A DNA stretch of 64,000 bases from assembly GCA_964555355.1 (NCBI GenBank), contig CAZKRY010000002.1, forward strand, positions 186,001 through 250,000. Reading direction: 5' to 3'. A model generated the notes under the pieces. The model was not told the DNA's origin and did no database searches. It worked only from the letters and a program-made list of their open reading frames with translations. Position 1 is the stretch's first letter, and every line of letters starts with the position of its first letter. Below are positions 18,502-27,117 of this stretch, piece after piece. The translations under genes were made by a program, and so were the position numbers. The stretch comes from CAIKBL01 sp964555355 (GTDB taxonomy: Bacteria > Pseudomonadota > Gammaproteobacteria > Ga0077536).

Positions 18502-19713
18502 TCAAGGTTCTTTCCGCGCATGCAAATCGATGAGTTCCGCAAGGCGCGCAGCCGCATCATATTTGGCGAGGGAACGCTGCAAGAATTGCGCTTGAGTGCG
18601 CGCCGAAGGTTGCCAGAGTAGTCGCTCGCATGCTTCGCGAAGCATAGATCCATTCAGCGTGGAGGCTCTTAGCGTCTGACCCGCGCCGGTACGCGAGACG
18701 AAATCTATATTTAGAAATTGATCCATATTACTGGCGATCCCGATCACGGGTACACCGTTGACCAATGCCTGCAAAGTAGTGGGACTACCACCGTTGCAAA
18801 TGACGAGCGAAGAACGTGCGGCAGCTTCCAATCCCGGAAGATAATCAGCGACGTAGACATTGGCTGGGGGATCGATAAGCTTGGTTCGTCCCGCTGTCGC
18901 GACCATGACGTTAACGGGCATTTCTGCAAGCGCGTTCAGTATTTTGGGCACCACGTCCATATCGCCGGAGCTACCAACAGTTACATAAATGCTCGGGCGA
19001 CTTTCATCTAACTCGGGCCACCATGACGGTAAGCTTGTCGATGGCGACCACGCAACACCACCCAAGTAATGATGATTCGGCGGTAACGCAGTGAGCGGGA
19101 TAAGTTCGGGAACATCGACATAGAGCACCTGATCGGCGTCACAATAAACCTGCTGCAAGCGCCTCAATATAGCCAAACCGTGCTCGCGCCTAACGCGGTT
19201 CATCGGCAACGTATGTGAAGCGAGGAGCAAGGGTGCGATGAGCCCAAATCCGGCATTCGCAACCCGCTCCCCAAGTAACTTCACCAGTGGATGATCAGGC
19301 ACGCTGTAGTGGGGATCAGCAAAAGGACTCCAGTAGGCATTAACTAAGCCAAAATACGGTACGCGCTCTAAACGCGCGCTAACCTGTAACGAGAGCCTTA
19401 AATCACCAATGACGACCTCGGGTTTTATCTGCCGCAAGAGTGCCCGATCCTGCTCGATGTAATCCCGCAGTACTGAAGTCTCGAAAATGGGTTTACCGGC
19501 GGCGACACGATTCAGAAACGTTTCCATCGGAAGCGATGAAAGTGGCCAGCGACGAAAATGCTCCTGACCGAAAATAAAGCCATACCGGTCGGCGCTCGCA
19601 AAATGGATATCGTATTTAGCCGGCTCTAAACTTCTAGCAAGTACCAACGGGCGAGTAATGTGCGCGAGCGTTGCGGCTTCTGCGATGAACAAAACACGGC
19701 GGCGGAAACTCAT
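18502..19713 (-). CDS. UGT-type glycosyltransferase (GT1 family)
   Basis: 403 aa, GT-B fold. The N-terminus VLFIAEAATLAHITRPLVLA has the acceptor-side His found in macrolide- and lipid-type UDP-glycosyltransferases. The C-terminal half has YVTVGSSGDMDVV and the donor signature LVICNGGSPTTLQALVNGVP; the usual HxGxxT motif is modified to NGGSPT, so the normally conserved His is Asn. Such enzymes usually glycosylate small lipophilic acceptors rather than build polymers. It faces the acyl-ligase/SDR genes, so it may act on their product. It has no strong ribosome-binding site and lies 132 bases downstream of the PEP-CTERM gene, with a terminator between. Confidence 0.85.
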   Translation of the reverse strand: MSFRRRVLFIAEAATLAHITRPLVLARSLEPAKYDIHFASADRYGFIFGQEHFRRWPLSSLPMETFLNRVAAGKPIFETSVLRDYIEQDRALLRQIKPEVVIGDLRLSLQVSARLERVPYFGLVNAYWSPFADPHYSVPDHPLVKLLGERVANAGFGLIAPLLLASHTLPMNRVRREHGLAILRRLQQVYCDADQVLYVDVPELIPLTALPPNHHYLGGVAWSPSTSLPSWWPELDESRPSIYVTVGSSGDMDVVPKILNALAEMPVNVMVATAGRTKLIDPPANVYVADYLPGLEAAARSSLVICNGGSPTTLQALVNGVPVIGIASNMDQFLNIDFVSRTGAGQTLRASTLNGSMLREACERLLWQPSARTQAQFLQRSLAKYDAAARLAELIDLHARKEP

Positions 19714-19753
19714 CAGATCAGGCTAACGCACGGCCTTGTCTTCCACAATGACA

Positions 19754-19775
19754 AAGGGCGCCCGAAGGCGCCCTT
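19754..19775 (-). terminator. Intrinsic terminator-like hairpin after the PEP-CTERM gene
   Basis: A perfect 9-bp stem AAGGGCGCC/GGCGCCCTT with a 4-base loop (TTCG on the minus strand, a very stable tetraloop). It is followed on the minus strand by a modest T-rich stretch (TTTGTCATT). It lies about 70 bases past the PEP-CTERM stop codon and 41 bases before the glycosyltransferase start, so it should end the PEP-CTERM transcript. Confidence 0.75.
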
Positions 19776-19844
19776 GAAGATCCCTGCCGAACCTTTCCCG
19801 GATCGGCAGAGCAAATCGGCAGGAAAAGACTTTGTGCTTTCCGT

Positions 19845-20867
19845 TTAGGCCGCTTTGCGGCGGCGAGCCGCGCCAAGCCCGAGGAACGCAGCGCCCAGCA
19901 GCGCCATCGTCGCCGGCTCCGGCACCGGGTTCTGCAGGCCGATGTTGGCGTCCTGTTGGAACATGATGTTCGGGCCAGAAACACCGTTGATGGCGCCGAT
20001 GCTATCACCACAACCGGTTACCCCAGCAGTGCTCGCGTCGCCCGCACCGGGCAGGTTCGGAGCCACGCCACCCGGCGATTGCACGAAGCAACCCGACGGA
20101 TTGGTGCTGCTAAACGGTAGGTTCAACTGCGTCGTCGCCGAGAACGTCAAACCTGCAACCGGCTGCGTCCAGAAGTTCGCATTACGCGTTACCGGCGTAA
20201 TGGTCAACTGTACGTTACCGTTCGTCGATAAAGTGGTTTTGCCTGGATAGTTATTGGTCCCGAACGTGTCTAAATTAGCGCCCAAGTCGGTAACCGTAAA
20301 GTCAGCGCGGCCGTTAGTGCCACCGTCCCAGCCGTCAATCGTGCCAGACAGAATCAACGTGCCATCATTAAAGCCGCTGCCCCCGATCATGCTGGCGTCT
20401 GGGGTGCTGTCGTAATAGATTTCGAAGAAGTTGACCAGGCCAAATAAAGCACTAACGGTCGGCCCAAGGCTCAAGAAAGTACCTTCGGTTGGATTACTGT
20501 CACTGTCTGGGTCGACAACTATTTCCGCGAACCCGAACACAACCGTCCATTCGCCAAGGGCACCGTTAAAAGTTACGGGGTCGCCGTTGGCGTCAGAGAA
20601 CCCGGCAGTGGTAATAGCCGCGTGGCCGAACGTTTCCACGATATTACCGGCAACGAGACCGCCAGAGGCTTGACCAATGTTTGTGCAATTTCCTTCCAGT
20701 GCGGCACAGCGTGTAATAGCGTTGCCCACGGACGGGTCAAGGCCTAGGACATCCTGCGCGCCTACGCCACCGGCACCGTCGTAGTCAATCATATAGGCCT
20801 GCGCGCCAGTGGCGCAAAATGCCATCGCAATCGCGGCAGACCAGTTAAGTGCGGATTTCATCTTCAC
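19845..20867 (-). CDS. PEP-CTERM sorting domain-containing exported protein
   Basis: 340 aa, the visible substrate of the exosortase system. The Sec signal peptide ends ATGAQAYMID (cleavage after about residue 24). The mature part is rich in Gly, Asn, Thr and Asp, with a few Cys that could form disulfides. The C-terminus has the full sorting tail: VPEPATMALLGAAF (PEP at 316-318), a hydrophobic helix and a basic end ARRRKAA. The start is probably the GTG at 20865-20867, since GGAGG lies 7 bases upstream; the ATG two codons later is 13 bases from it. A perfect sigma-54 promoter precedes it. The body of the protein matches no family I recognise; a surface or matrix role is inference. Confidence 0.93.
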   Translation of the reverse strand: MKMKSALNWSAAIAMAFCATGAQAYMIDYDGAGGVGAQDVLGLDPSVGNAITRCAALEGNCTNIGQASGGLVAGNIVETFGHAAITTAGFSDANGDPVTFNGALGEWTVVFGFAEIVVDPDSDSNPTEGTFLSLGPTVSALFGLVNFFEIYYDSTPDASMIGGSGFNDGTLILSGTIDGWDGGTNGRADFTVTDLGANLDTFGTNNYPGKTTLSTNGNVQLTITPVTRNANFWTQPVAGLTFSATTQLNLPFSSTNPSGCFVQSPGGVAPNLPGAGDASTAGVTGCGDSIGAINGVSGPNIMFQQDANIGLQNPVPEPATMALLGAAFLGLGAARRRKAA

Positions 20868-21399
20868 AGTCTTTCCTCCAATTCAGAATTTACAGGTAGG
20901 ACCGTTTGCCTTGGCACAGGGCTTAAGGTCCCTGGTTCCTACTGCTGATGTATGAAGCAAGCGGCGTGCCACAATAAAATGTCTTTGATAATTAGTGAGT
21001 TATAGAAAATGTGAGCGCGACTTGTAAATTCCATTGACAAACCTTGCCCTCGAAAACAGCCCTTAAAGACACCGCACTAAGCGCTTATCTATTTGTTTTA
21101 TAAAGAAGTTATCAGAAATAAACGAAGCTAGTGCCACGCTCTCTCCTCACGAACCGACTTTTGTAAAAACCATTGACGAGGAAATGCGGAGCACAGGCAG
21201 CGCACAACGAGCCGGGGTTTTCGCGGATGCTTGGTCGAGATCCTCTCTCATGCTATGTGCCCAGAATGTGGCGCGTAACGTGCGATGGTTCGCAAGATAC
21301 AAAAAGTAGCACGCTTGTATGACCACCCCTACACCCATGGATACGAAATGTCGCTAGTATGAATTAAACCGCCTTAGAATCGAGACATAACCCGTGTTG
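20868..21399. other. Divergent intergenic region between PEP-CTERM gene and prsT
   Basis: About 530 bases with no convincing gene. It contains the sigma-54 promoter reading left (20957-20971), an AT-rich stretch at about 20972-21130 and the palindrome at 21078-21087. A 63-codon frame on the minus strand (21147-21338) has no domain, signal or ribosome-binding site I can support. No promoter for prsT is recognisable apart from a weak sigma-54-like site far upstream. Confidence 0.5.
20957..20971 (-). promoter_or_regulatory. Sigma-54 (-24/-12) promoter of the PEP-CTERM gene
   Basis: On the minus strand the sequence reads TGGCACGCCGCTTGC, an exact match to the TGGCAC-N5-TTGC core, followed by TTCATAC. 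The predicted start of transcription is about 20945, giving a leader of roughly 78 bases before the GTG start. Sigma-54 promoters need an AAA+ activator; PrsR, encoded at 34969-36312, is the obvious candidate. A perfect palindrome TAAGCGCTTA at 21078-21087, about 107 bases upstream, is in the right place for an activator site but is otherwise unsupported. Confidence 0.85.
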
Positions 21400-24219
21400 A
21401 TGCCGCGCCGCCGCTCTGCCTTATGCTTCCTACCCTACTTTTGGGTATTAACGCTTGCCGCTCTGTTAATAGGCGGTTGCACTTCCAAACTCAGCCCCGA
21501 AGCTCAATTACGAGCCGCCCTTGAGCACGAAGCGGCCGGCCAGTTGCGAGAAGCGTATCTCAACGCCAAGAGCCTGGTGCAAGAAGCACCGGAAATGGCG
21601 GAGGCACGCTGGATGCTGGGCAGAATAGAAGCGAAAGCAGGTCTAGGGTTAGACGCGGAAAAGGAATTACTTAAAGCGCTGCGTTTGGGTGCACAACCCA
21701 AAGACGGTGCTGAATGGCTTGCGCGCGCCTTATTGTTAAACGGTAAGTTTGAAAAAGTTGCAACAGAAGAATACCTAGATGATTTACGGCGCCACTACGA
21801 GCCGCCTCAAGCGACCGCGGAGGAAGATGCGTTACGTTTGGCTTTGCAAGGACACGCGTTCTACAACCTGAAAGAACCTGACAAAGCACGTCAGGCCTAT
21901 CAAGCCAGTCTCGCTCTAAACGTCAGTTCCGCTGAATCACTTTACGGGCTTGGGACGTTGGCTGCGGATGCCGGAGAAACCAACGAGGGACGCAAGCTAT
22001 TGGAGCAAGCGATCAAGTCGGAGCCAACGCTCGCCAATGCCTGGAGCAGACTTGGTAAGCTTGAACTCGACAACGAAAAGTTCGACGCCGCGACGGCGGC
22101 GTTTGAAAAAGCGAGCCAATTGCGTTTCGAGAATACCGCTGACTTGTTCCTCAAGTTCTATGCTTTGCTCTCCAAGCCCGATCTCGCGGCAGCTGAAAAA
22201 GCCCTTAAGGAACTCCAGGCGCAGGGCGCGCGCCAAAAGGCTTGGGTACACTATGCTGTCGGTCTTTTCGAGTTTAAGAATCAACGTCTTGTTAAGGCGC
22301 GAGATGCCTTCCGGTTGAGCGTCAGCGCGAACGAAAGCTTTTACGCAGCGCGAACTTACCTTGGTCAAACCGAGTTCCTGTTGGGCAATTTCGAACAAGC
22401 GCGCGAAAATCTAAAGACAGCACTCGCCCAAACGCCTAACGATCCCCAGCTCAATGCCTCACTCGGCTTGACCGAATTACGCTTCAAAAACTACGCGCGA
22501 GCCGCGGAACTAGCGACTGCCGCTTTGCGGGTAGACCCCGGCAATACGCTCGCGCTAGATGTGTTGGGGAGCGCGGCGCTGATGCTCGGTGATGCAAGCG
22601 AGGCTATCAAACGTTACAGCGAATACGTGGCAAAGTCGCCGGACGCGTGGGATGCGCAGTTAAAGCTTGGCGTTTCGGGCGTCTCCAGTGGAGAGAATAA
22701 GTTAGGCCTAGAGGCGCTTGCCAAGGCCGCTAATTTGGCTAGCAACCGTACACCTGTCATGGTCGCGGTAGCTCAGGCCTATATGCGCTCAAAGCGCTTC
22801 GATGACGCCATTGGTGTGGCGAAGAAGCTACAATCCACTCAACCTGACCAAAGCATTGGATTAATATTGGAAGGCGGCGTTTATCTTGCGCAGCGCGACC
22901 TAGACAGAGCCAATGAACTCTTTAAACAAGCTCTTGCGCAATTCCCAGGGGACCCGTCAGCGACCATGAGTTCGGTCGCCATTGCCGGCACTAAGAAAGA
23001 CTACAAAGAAGTTCGACGGTTATTGGAAGAAGGCCTCGCAAAAAATCCGAACCACATTGCCATGCGCCTACGTTTGGCGGACCTCGACCTTGCCGAGAAT
23101 CGCATTGAAGACGCATTGACTGCCGCTGAATCTTTACGCAACGCACACCCAGAAAATCCGAGCGTCCGCTTCATGCTGGCAAAAGTCCACGCTGCGCGTG
23201 GCGAGTTGGACGAATTGCAAGAGTTGCTAAAGCGGCCAGCCGAACAACATCCTGGTTCGGCTGAAGCTGGCCTTTACGGTGAATCGCTCCTCGCCACCGG
23301 GAAAGCCGAACAAGCGATCCCGGTACTAGAGAAGCTTGTCACTGAATACCCCGCCAATGCAGACGCTCGATATTTGTTAGGGCGCGCTTACTTCGGAGTG
23401 AAAGAACTCGCTAAAGCAAAGGAGCTCGCGCTCCAAGTCGTTGCTTTGATGCCCCGCAAAAAATCCACTGCCGTTGGAAATCTCGCCCTGCTGATAGATT
23501 TAGGCGAATTCGTGGTCGCCCAAAAATTCCTCGACGAGCTATGGAAGCTTGGCGCAGATGATAAAGAACTATGGCTGATGGATAGCCAATTGGGCCTCGC
23601 GCAAAACGATTATCCCCGCGCGATACAGCGCTTGGGTAGCGCCGCGCGGCGCTACCCAGAAGAGCGCGCCATAGCGATGCAGCTCGCGCGTGCACAGGCA
23701 AAATCCGGAGACACGGCGGCTGCTCTTAAAACACTCGACGGCTGGCTTGCGAATAAAGCCGAAGATCTACCTGTGCTGGGCTTGAAGGCAGAGCTAGTCT
23801 TGAAGAGCGGTGATCGCGCTGGGGCGCTTGCGCTTTACCATCAGATTAACGACAAACAAGCTGGCGATCCGTTCGTACTTAACAATATCGCGTGGCTCAG
23901 CAAGGACAGCGACCGAGTCTCCGCCCTTAAGTTTGCGGAAGAAGCCGCTAAGATTGCGCCGAACTCCGCCGCAATCTTGGATACCCTCGGGATGTTGTTA
24001 ATGGAAGGGCCATCCACCGAAACTCAGAGGGCAGTGGATGCCTTTCGCAAAGCGAATGAGATTGAGCCGGAGACGCCAGACATTCAGGTCAACCTTGGCG
24101 AGGCTTTGTTCAAACTTGGTAATCATGAGGAAGCACGCATCATCCTTGAATCGATTACCAAAAAGGCCCCAGATTCCTCCGCCGGATTACGCGCGAAGGC
24201 CGTGTTGTCACGATACTAA
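21400..24219 (+). CDS. prsT: XrtA/PEP-CTERM system TPR-repeat lipoprotein PrsT
   Basis: About 939 aa. The N-terminus is a lipoprotein signal peptide (basic MPRRRSAL, hydrophobic core, lipobox LIGGC). The rest is a long array of TPR helices, more than 15 by eye (for example ANAWSRLGKLELDNEKFDAA, NADARYLLGRAYFGVKELAK, DIQVNLGEALFKLGNHEEA). Length and layout match the PrsT family tied to exosortase A genomes. It is probably anchored in the outer membrane as a scaffold for assembly of the polymer or its machinery. GTG 21394 and TTG 21397 are alternative starts; no strong ribosome-binding site distinguishes them. It lies divergent to the PEP-CTERM gene. Confidence 0.93.
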   Translation: MPRRRSALCFLPYFWVLTLAALLIGGCTSKLSPEAQLRAALEHEAAGQLREAYLNAKSLVQEAPEMAEARWMLGRIEAKAGLGLDAEKELLKALRLGAQPKDGAEWLARALLLNGKFEKVATEEYLDDLRRHYEPPQATAEEDALRLALQGHAFYNLKEPDKARQAYQASLALNVSSAESLYGLGTLAADAGETNEGRKLLEQAIKSEPTLANAWSRLGKLELDNEKFDAATAAFEKASQLRFENTADLFLKFYALLSKPDLAAAEKALKELQAQGARQKAWVHYAVGLFEFKNQRLVKARDAFRLSVSANESFYAARTYLGQTEFLLGNFEQARENLKTALAQTPNDPQLNASLGLTELRFKNYARAAELATAALRVDPGNTLALDVLGSAALMLGDASEAIKRYSEYVAKSPDAWDAQLKLGVSGVSSGENKLGLEALAKAANLASNRTPVMVAVAQAYMRSKRFDDAIGVAKKLQSTQPDQSIGLILEGGVYLAQRDLDRANELFKQALAQFPGDPSATMSSVAIAGTKKDYKEVRRLLEEGLAKNPNHIAMRLRLADLDLAENRIEDALTAAESLRNAHPENPSVRFMLAKVHAARGELDELQELLKRPAEQHPGSAEAGLYGESLLATGKAEQAIPVLEKLVTEYPANADARYLLGRAYFGVKELAKAKELALQVVALMPRKKSTAVGNLALLIDLGEFVVAQKFLDELWKLGADDKELWLMDSQLGLAQNDYPRAIQRLGSAARRYPEERAIAMQLARAQAKSGDTAAALKTLDGWLANKAEDLPVLGLKAELVLKSGDRAGALALYHQINDKQAGDPFVLNNIAWLSKDSDRVSALKFAEEAAKIAPNSAAILDTLGMLLMEGPSTETQRAVDAFRKANEIEPETPDIQVNLGEALFKLGNHEEARIILESITKKAPDSSAGLRAKAVLSRY

Positions 24220-24326
24220 GCGTTTTTCAATAAGCTGAATTAAGCGCGCGCGGCAGCTTGCGCCCCTGCGCGCCGGCCCGCTATGTTTATGGCTTGTACG
24301 AAACCGTAGCGTTGCTCAAACTCTCC

Positions 24327-25880
24327 ATGTACACCCAATGCCCGACCTGTCGTGCCCTATTTCGCCTTCATAGTGGTGTCGCGGCAACGCAGGGGGCCGT
24401 CGAGTGTACGGTTTGCAGCAATATATTCGATTGCGCAGACTCCCTCGTGGCGACCCCACAAGAAGCTATCGTCGGCCCCAGCGACGAAATGGGGCGCCAT
24501 ATTGACTATACAATCGCCCTGGCGAAACCTTATTCTCGCGCAGCGCCCGAGTTAGAACGAGAATCACCACCGACGCGCGAGTTCTCGCTGATCGAAAGTA
24601 GCGAAGACTCAGCGAACGAGAAGCGGAGTATCGGCGCGGTAATCGGCGGCTTTTTCGCCGGACTTGCAGGGCTCGCCCTAAGGAACGTTGTACGTAACCG
24701 GCGCCGCTCGGCATTTGCGTTTCTTGCCATCGCATTTGGCGTAGTCGCCGTTCTGCTCGCAGGAGGCTTTATTGAGTGGATGCTTTGGGCCACGCGAGAG
24801 GCGGCCATCCATTCTCAGCTGGGGCACCTTCAAATCGTAAAGCCCGGCTATTTAAAAGAAGGGCAAGCGGCCCCTTTTGAATATTTGTTGCCGGACGAGG
24901 CACCAGAACTCCAAACCTTAAGCAAAGATCCAGCGGTACAAACGATCGCGCCACGGCTCTTTCTCACTGGCCTAATCAGCCGCGGCGACACCACCGTGTC
25001 CTTCCTCGGTCAAGGAGTGGATCCTGATAGAGAACATGGATTGACCGACAGCATTACGGTGGAGGCGGGTAACGACCTGGATTCAAAGCACCCGAAAGAA
25101 ATCGTGATGGGAACCGGACTCGCAAAAAGTGTCGGGGCGGAAATTGGCGATTCGGTGATTCTTCTCGCGAACACGGCGGAAGGCGGCCTTAATGCCGTAG
25201 AAGTCCGTGTTCGCGGCCTCTTTTTTACTTCCTCAAAGGCCTTTGACGACGCTGCTTTGAGAATACCGCTTGATACCGCACGCGAATTATCCAAGGTGAA
25301 GGGAAGCCACACTTGGATCGTACTGCTCAGGGATACAGCCTTAACCGATACCTATCTCAATATGGTACGCGAAACGCTAAGCGGTCTTGACGTCCCATTA
25401 GACATTGTGCCTTGGTATGACTTGGCGGACTTTTACAATAAAACGGCGCAGCTACTCAAATCGCAAGTTGACTTGGTCGCCATTGTCATCGCGTTGCTGA
25501 TACTACTTTCGATCTCGAACACTTTAACAATGGGTGTTATGGAACGTACCAGCGAAATAGGAACGTTAATGGCGATAGGCGTGCGGCGCGCGAAAATATT
25601 GCGGTTATTCCTATCGGAAGGTGTGATCTTGGGCCTCTCGGGCGCGCTCACCGGTCTCGCGTTAGGTTTACTCCTTGCAACAATAATTTCGGCGATCGGG
25701 ATCCCGATGCCGCCACCGCCAGGGATGTCGGTCGGCTATACCGCTAAAATCATGGTTACCCAGTCCCTGTCGATTTTAGGCGTTGCGCTCGCGGCAGGCG
25801 CCGCGCTCCTGGCATCGGTGTATCCGGCTTACAAAGCTTCGCGCATGGAGATCGTCAATGCATTGCGCCATAACCGCTAA
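24327..25880 (+). CDS. FtsX/MacB-like ABC permease with N-terminal zinc ribbon
   Basis: About 517 aa from the chosen ATG; the frame is open from 24258. Residues 1-35 form an MJ0042-type zinc ribbon (CPTC at Cys5/Cys8, CTVC at Cys27/Cys30). A linker of ~95 residues follows. From about residue 115 comes an FtsX-type permease with one N-terminal helix, a periplasmic MacB-like domain (IHSQLGHLQIVKPGY) and three C-terminal helices. It is homologous to the next gene (shared IHSQLGH and IPMPPPP motifs), and the pair resembles LolC/LolE. The ABC ATPase is at 28026. The zinc ribbon is odd for a permease. No clear ribosome-binding site marks the start; an internal start without the ribbon is possible. 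Confidence 0.82.
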   Translation: MYTQCPTCRALFRLHSGVAATQGAVECTVCSNIFDCADSLVATPQEAIVGPSDEMGRHIDYTIALAKPYSRAAPELERESPPTREFSLIESSEDSANEKRSIGAVIGGFFAGLAGLALRNVVRNRRRSAFAFLAIAFGVVAVLLAGGFIEWMLWATREAAIHSQLGHLQIVKPGYLKEGQAAPFEYLLPDEAPELQTLSKDPAVQTIAPRLFLTGLISRGDTTVSFLGQGVDPDREHGLTDSITVEAGNDLDSKHPKEIVMGTGLAKSVGAEIGDSVILLANTAEGGLNAVEVRVRGLFFTSSKAFDDAALRIPLDTARELSKVKGSHTWIVLLRDTALTDTYLNMVRETLSGLDVPLDIVPWYDLADFYNKTAQLLKSQVDLVAIVIALLILLSISNTLTMGVMERTSEIGTLMAIGVRRAKILRLFLSEGVILGLSGALTGLALGLLLATIISAIGIPMPPPPGMSVGYTAKIMVTQSLSILGVALAAGAALLASVYPAYKASRMEIVNALRHNR

Positions 25881-25902
25881 CCCAATCTACTAACGATCAG
25901 CA

Positions 25903-27114
25903 GTGTTTGCATTAGCGCTTCGAAATATCTTTCGACAGAAAGGCCGCGTGACCATTACATTGGCCGCGATAACCTTTGGCGTTGTGGCGCTCATCCTGAG
26001 TGGCGGCTTCGTCGAGGATGTACTCGTACAATTACGCGAAGTGACCATTCATTCTCAGCTTGGCCACATACAAATTCAAAGTGCGGGATTTCGTGAGCAC
26101 GGCCGAACGGAACCCTACAAATACTTACTTGAAGCGCCAACATCAATCGTCGAAGGACTGCATAAAGTCTCCGGCGTTAAAGAAGTTCTGCAACGACTGC
26201 AATTCTCAGGATTGCTCTCAAACGGCCGTGCAGACGTCCCAATCATCGGAGAGGGTGTCGAACCAGATAAAGAAGCGCGCCTAGGAACGTTTATGAAAAT
26301 TTCCGATGGACGCCATTTGCAGGACTCAGACACGCTCGGCATCCTGGTCGGACAGGGTGTCGCCGGCGCACTTAAACTTCGACCGGGAGATCATGTCACC
26401 GCTATGGTGAACACTCCAGACGGTGCATTGAATTCGCTTGAATTCGCGGTGGTTGGAGTATTCCAAACCTTCTCAAAAGATTATGACGATAGAGCGATTC
26501 GTATACCGCTCGCGGCGGCCCAAGAAATGATGGCGACCAATAGCATTCACACTTTGGTTTTACATTTAGATTCGACTGAACGCGCGGCACCGTTGGCGGC
26601 GCAAATTAGACGCTCGCTTCCCGCCAAACGTTTTGAAACCTTTACGTGGTTTGAATTGGCGGATTTCTATCGCAGTGCAGTCGCACTATACGAACGCCAA
26701 TTCGGCATATTGCAATTCATCATTTTATGCATGGTGGTGTTGGGCGTGACCAACAGCGTGAATATGGCCATATTCGAACGAACCGGCGAATTCGGAACCC
26801 AAATGGCGACGGGGGATCGTCGCAGTCGTGTGTTTCTGTTGATCATGACTGAAACTGGAATTCTAGGGGTAGTCGGTTCGCTGTTCGGCCTCGCGCTTGG
26901 CGTTGTCCTAGCGCTCGCGATTTCACATGCAGGCATCCCGATGCCGCCCCCTCCGAATTCGAACACCGGGTATACAGCTTATATTCGTATCGTGCCCGCA
27001 ACGCTCATCACAGCCGTCGGCGTTGGCATCGTCGCAAGTTTAATCGCTGCGATTCTTCCTGCAGCCAAAACCTCGCGTTTGCCAATTATCGACGCGCTAC
27101 GTCGGAATATTTGA
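25903..27114 (+). CDS. FtsX/MacB-like ABC permease (LolE-like)
   Basis: 403 aa, the standard FtsX permease size. An N-terminal helix (ITLAAITFGVVALILSGGFV) is followed by a periplasmic domain (EVTIHSQLGHIQIQSAGF...), then three C-terminal helices starting near residue 265 (FIILCMVVLGVTNSVNMAIF, GVVGSLFGLALGVVLALAI and the last, ITAVGVGIVASLIAAILP). It begins with GTG 22 bases after the first permease stop and is paralogous to it, so the two probably form a heterodimer that works with the ATPase at 28026-28772. Substrate is likely a lipid or lipoprotein by analogy with LolCE. It ends 3 bases before the convergent LolA-like gene. Confidence 0.9.
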   Translation: MFALALRNIFRQKGRVTITLAAITFGVVALILSGGFVEDVLVQLREVTIHSQLGHIQIQSAGFREHGRTEPYKYLLEAPTSIVEGLHKVSGVKEVLQRLQFSGLLSNGRADVPIIGEGVEPDKEARLGTFMKISDGRHLQDSDTLGILVGQGVAGALKLRPGDHVTAMVNTPDGALNSLEFAVVGVFQTFSKDYDDRAIRIPLAAAQEMMATNSIHTLVLHLDSTERAAPLAAQIRRSLPAKRFETFTWFELADFYRSAVALYERQFGILQFIILCMVVLGVTNSVNMAIFERTGEFGTQMATGDRRSRVFLLIMTETGILGVVGSLFGLALGVVLALAISHAGIPMPPPPNSNTGYTAYIRIVPATLITAVGVGIVASLIAAILPAAKTSRLPIIDALRRNI

Positions 27115-27117
27115 CTC

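Noticed and set aside
20912..20926. Plus-strand sigma-54-like site TGGCAC-N5-TTAA upstream of prsT
   Set aside because: Lacks the GC of the -12 box and lies almost 500 bases from the gene.
21147..21338. 63-codon minus-strand frame in the PEP-CTERM/prsT gap
   Set aside because: No ribosome-binding site, motif or context; treated as non-coding.
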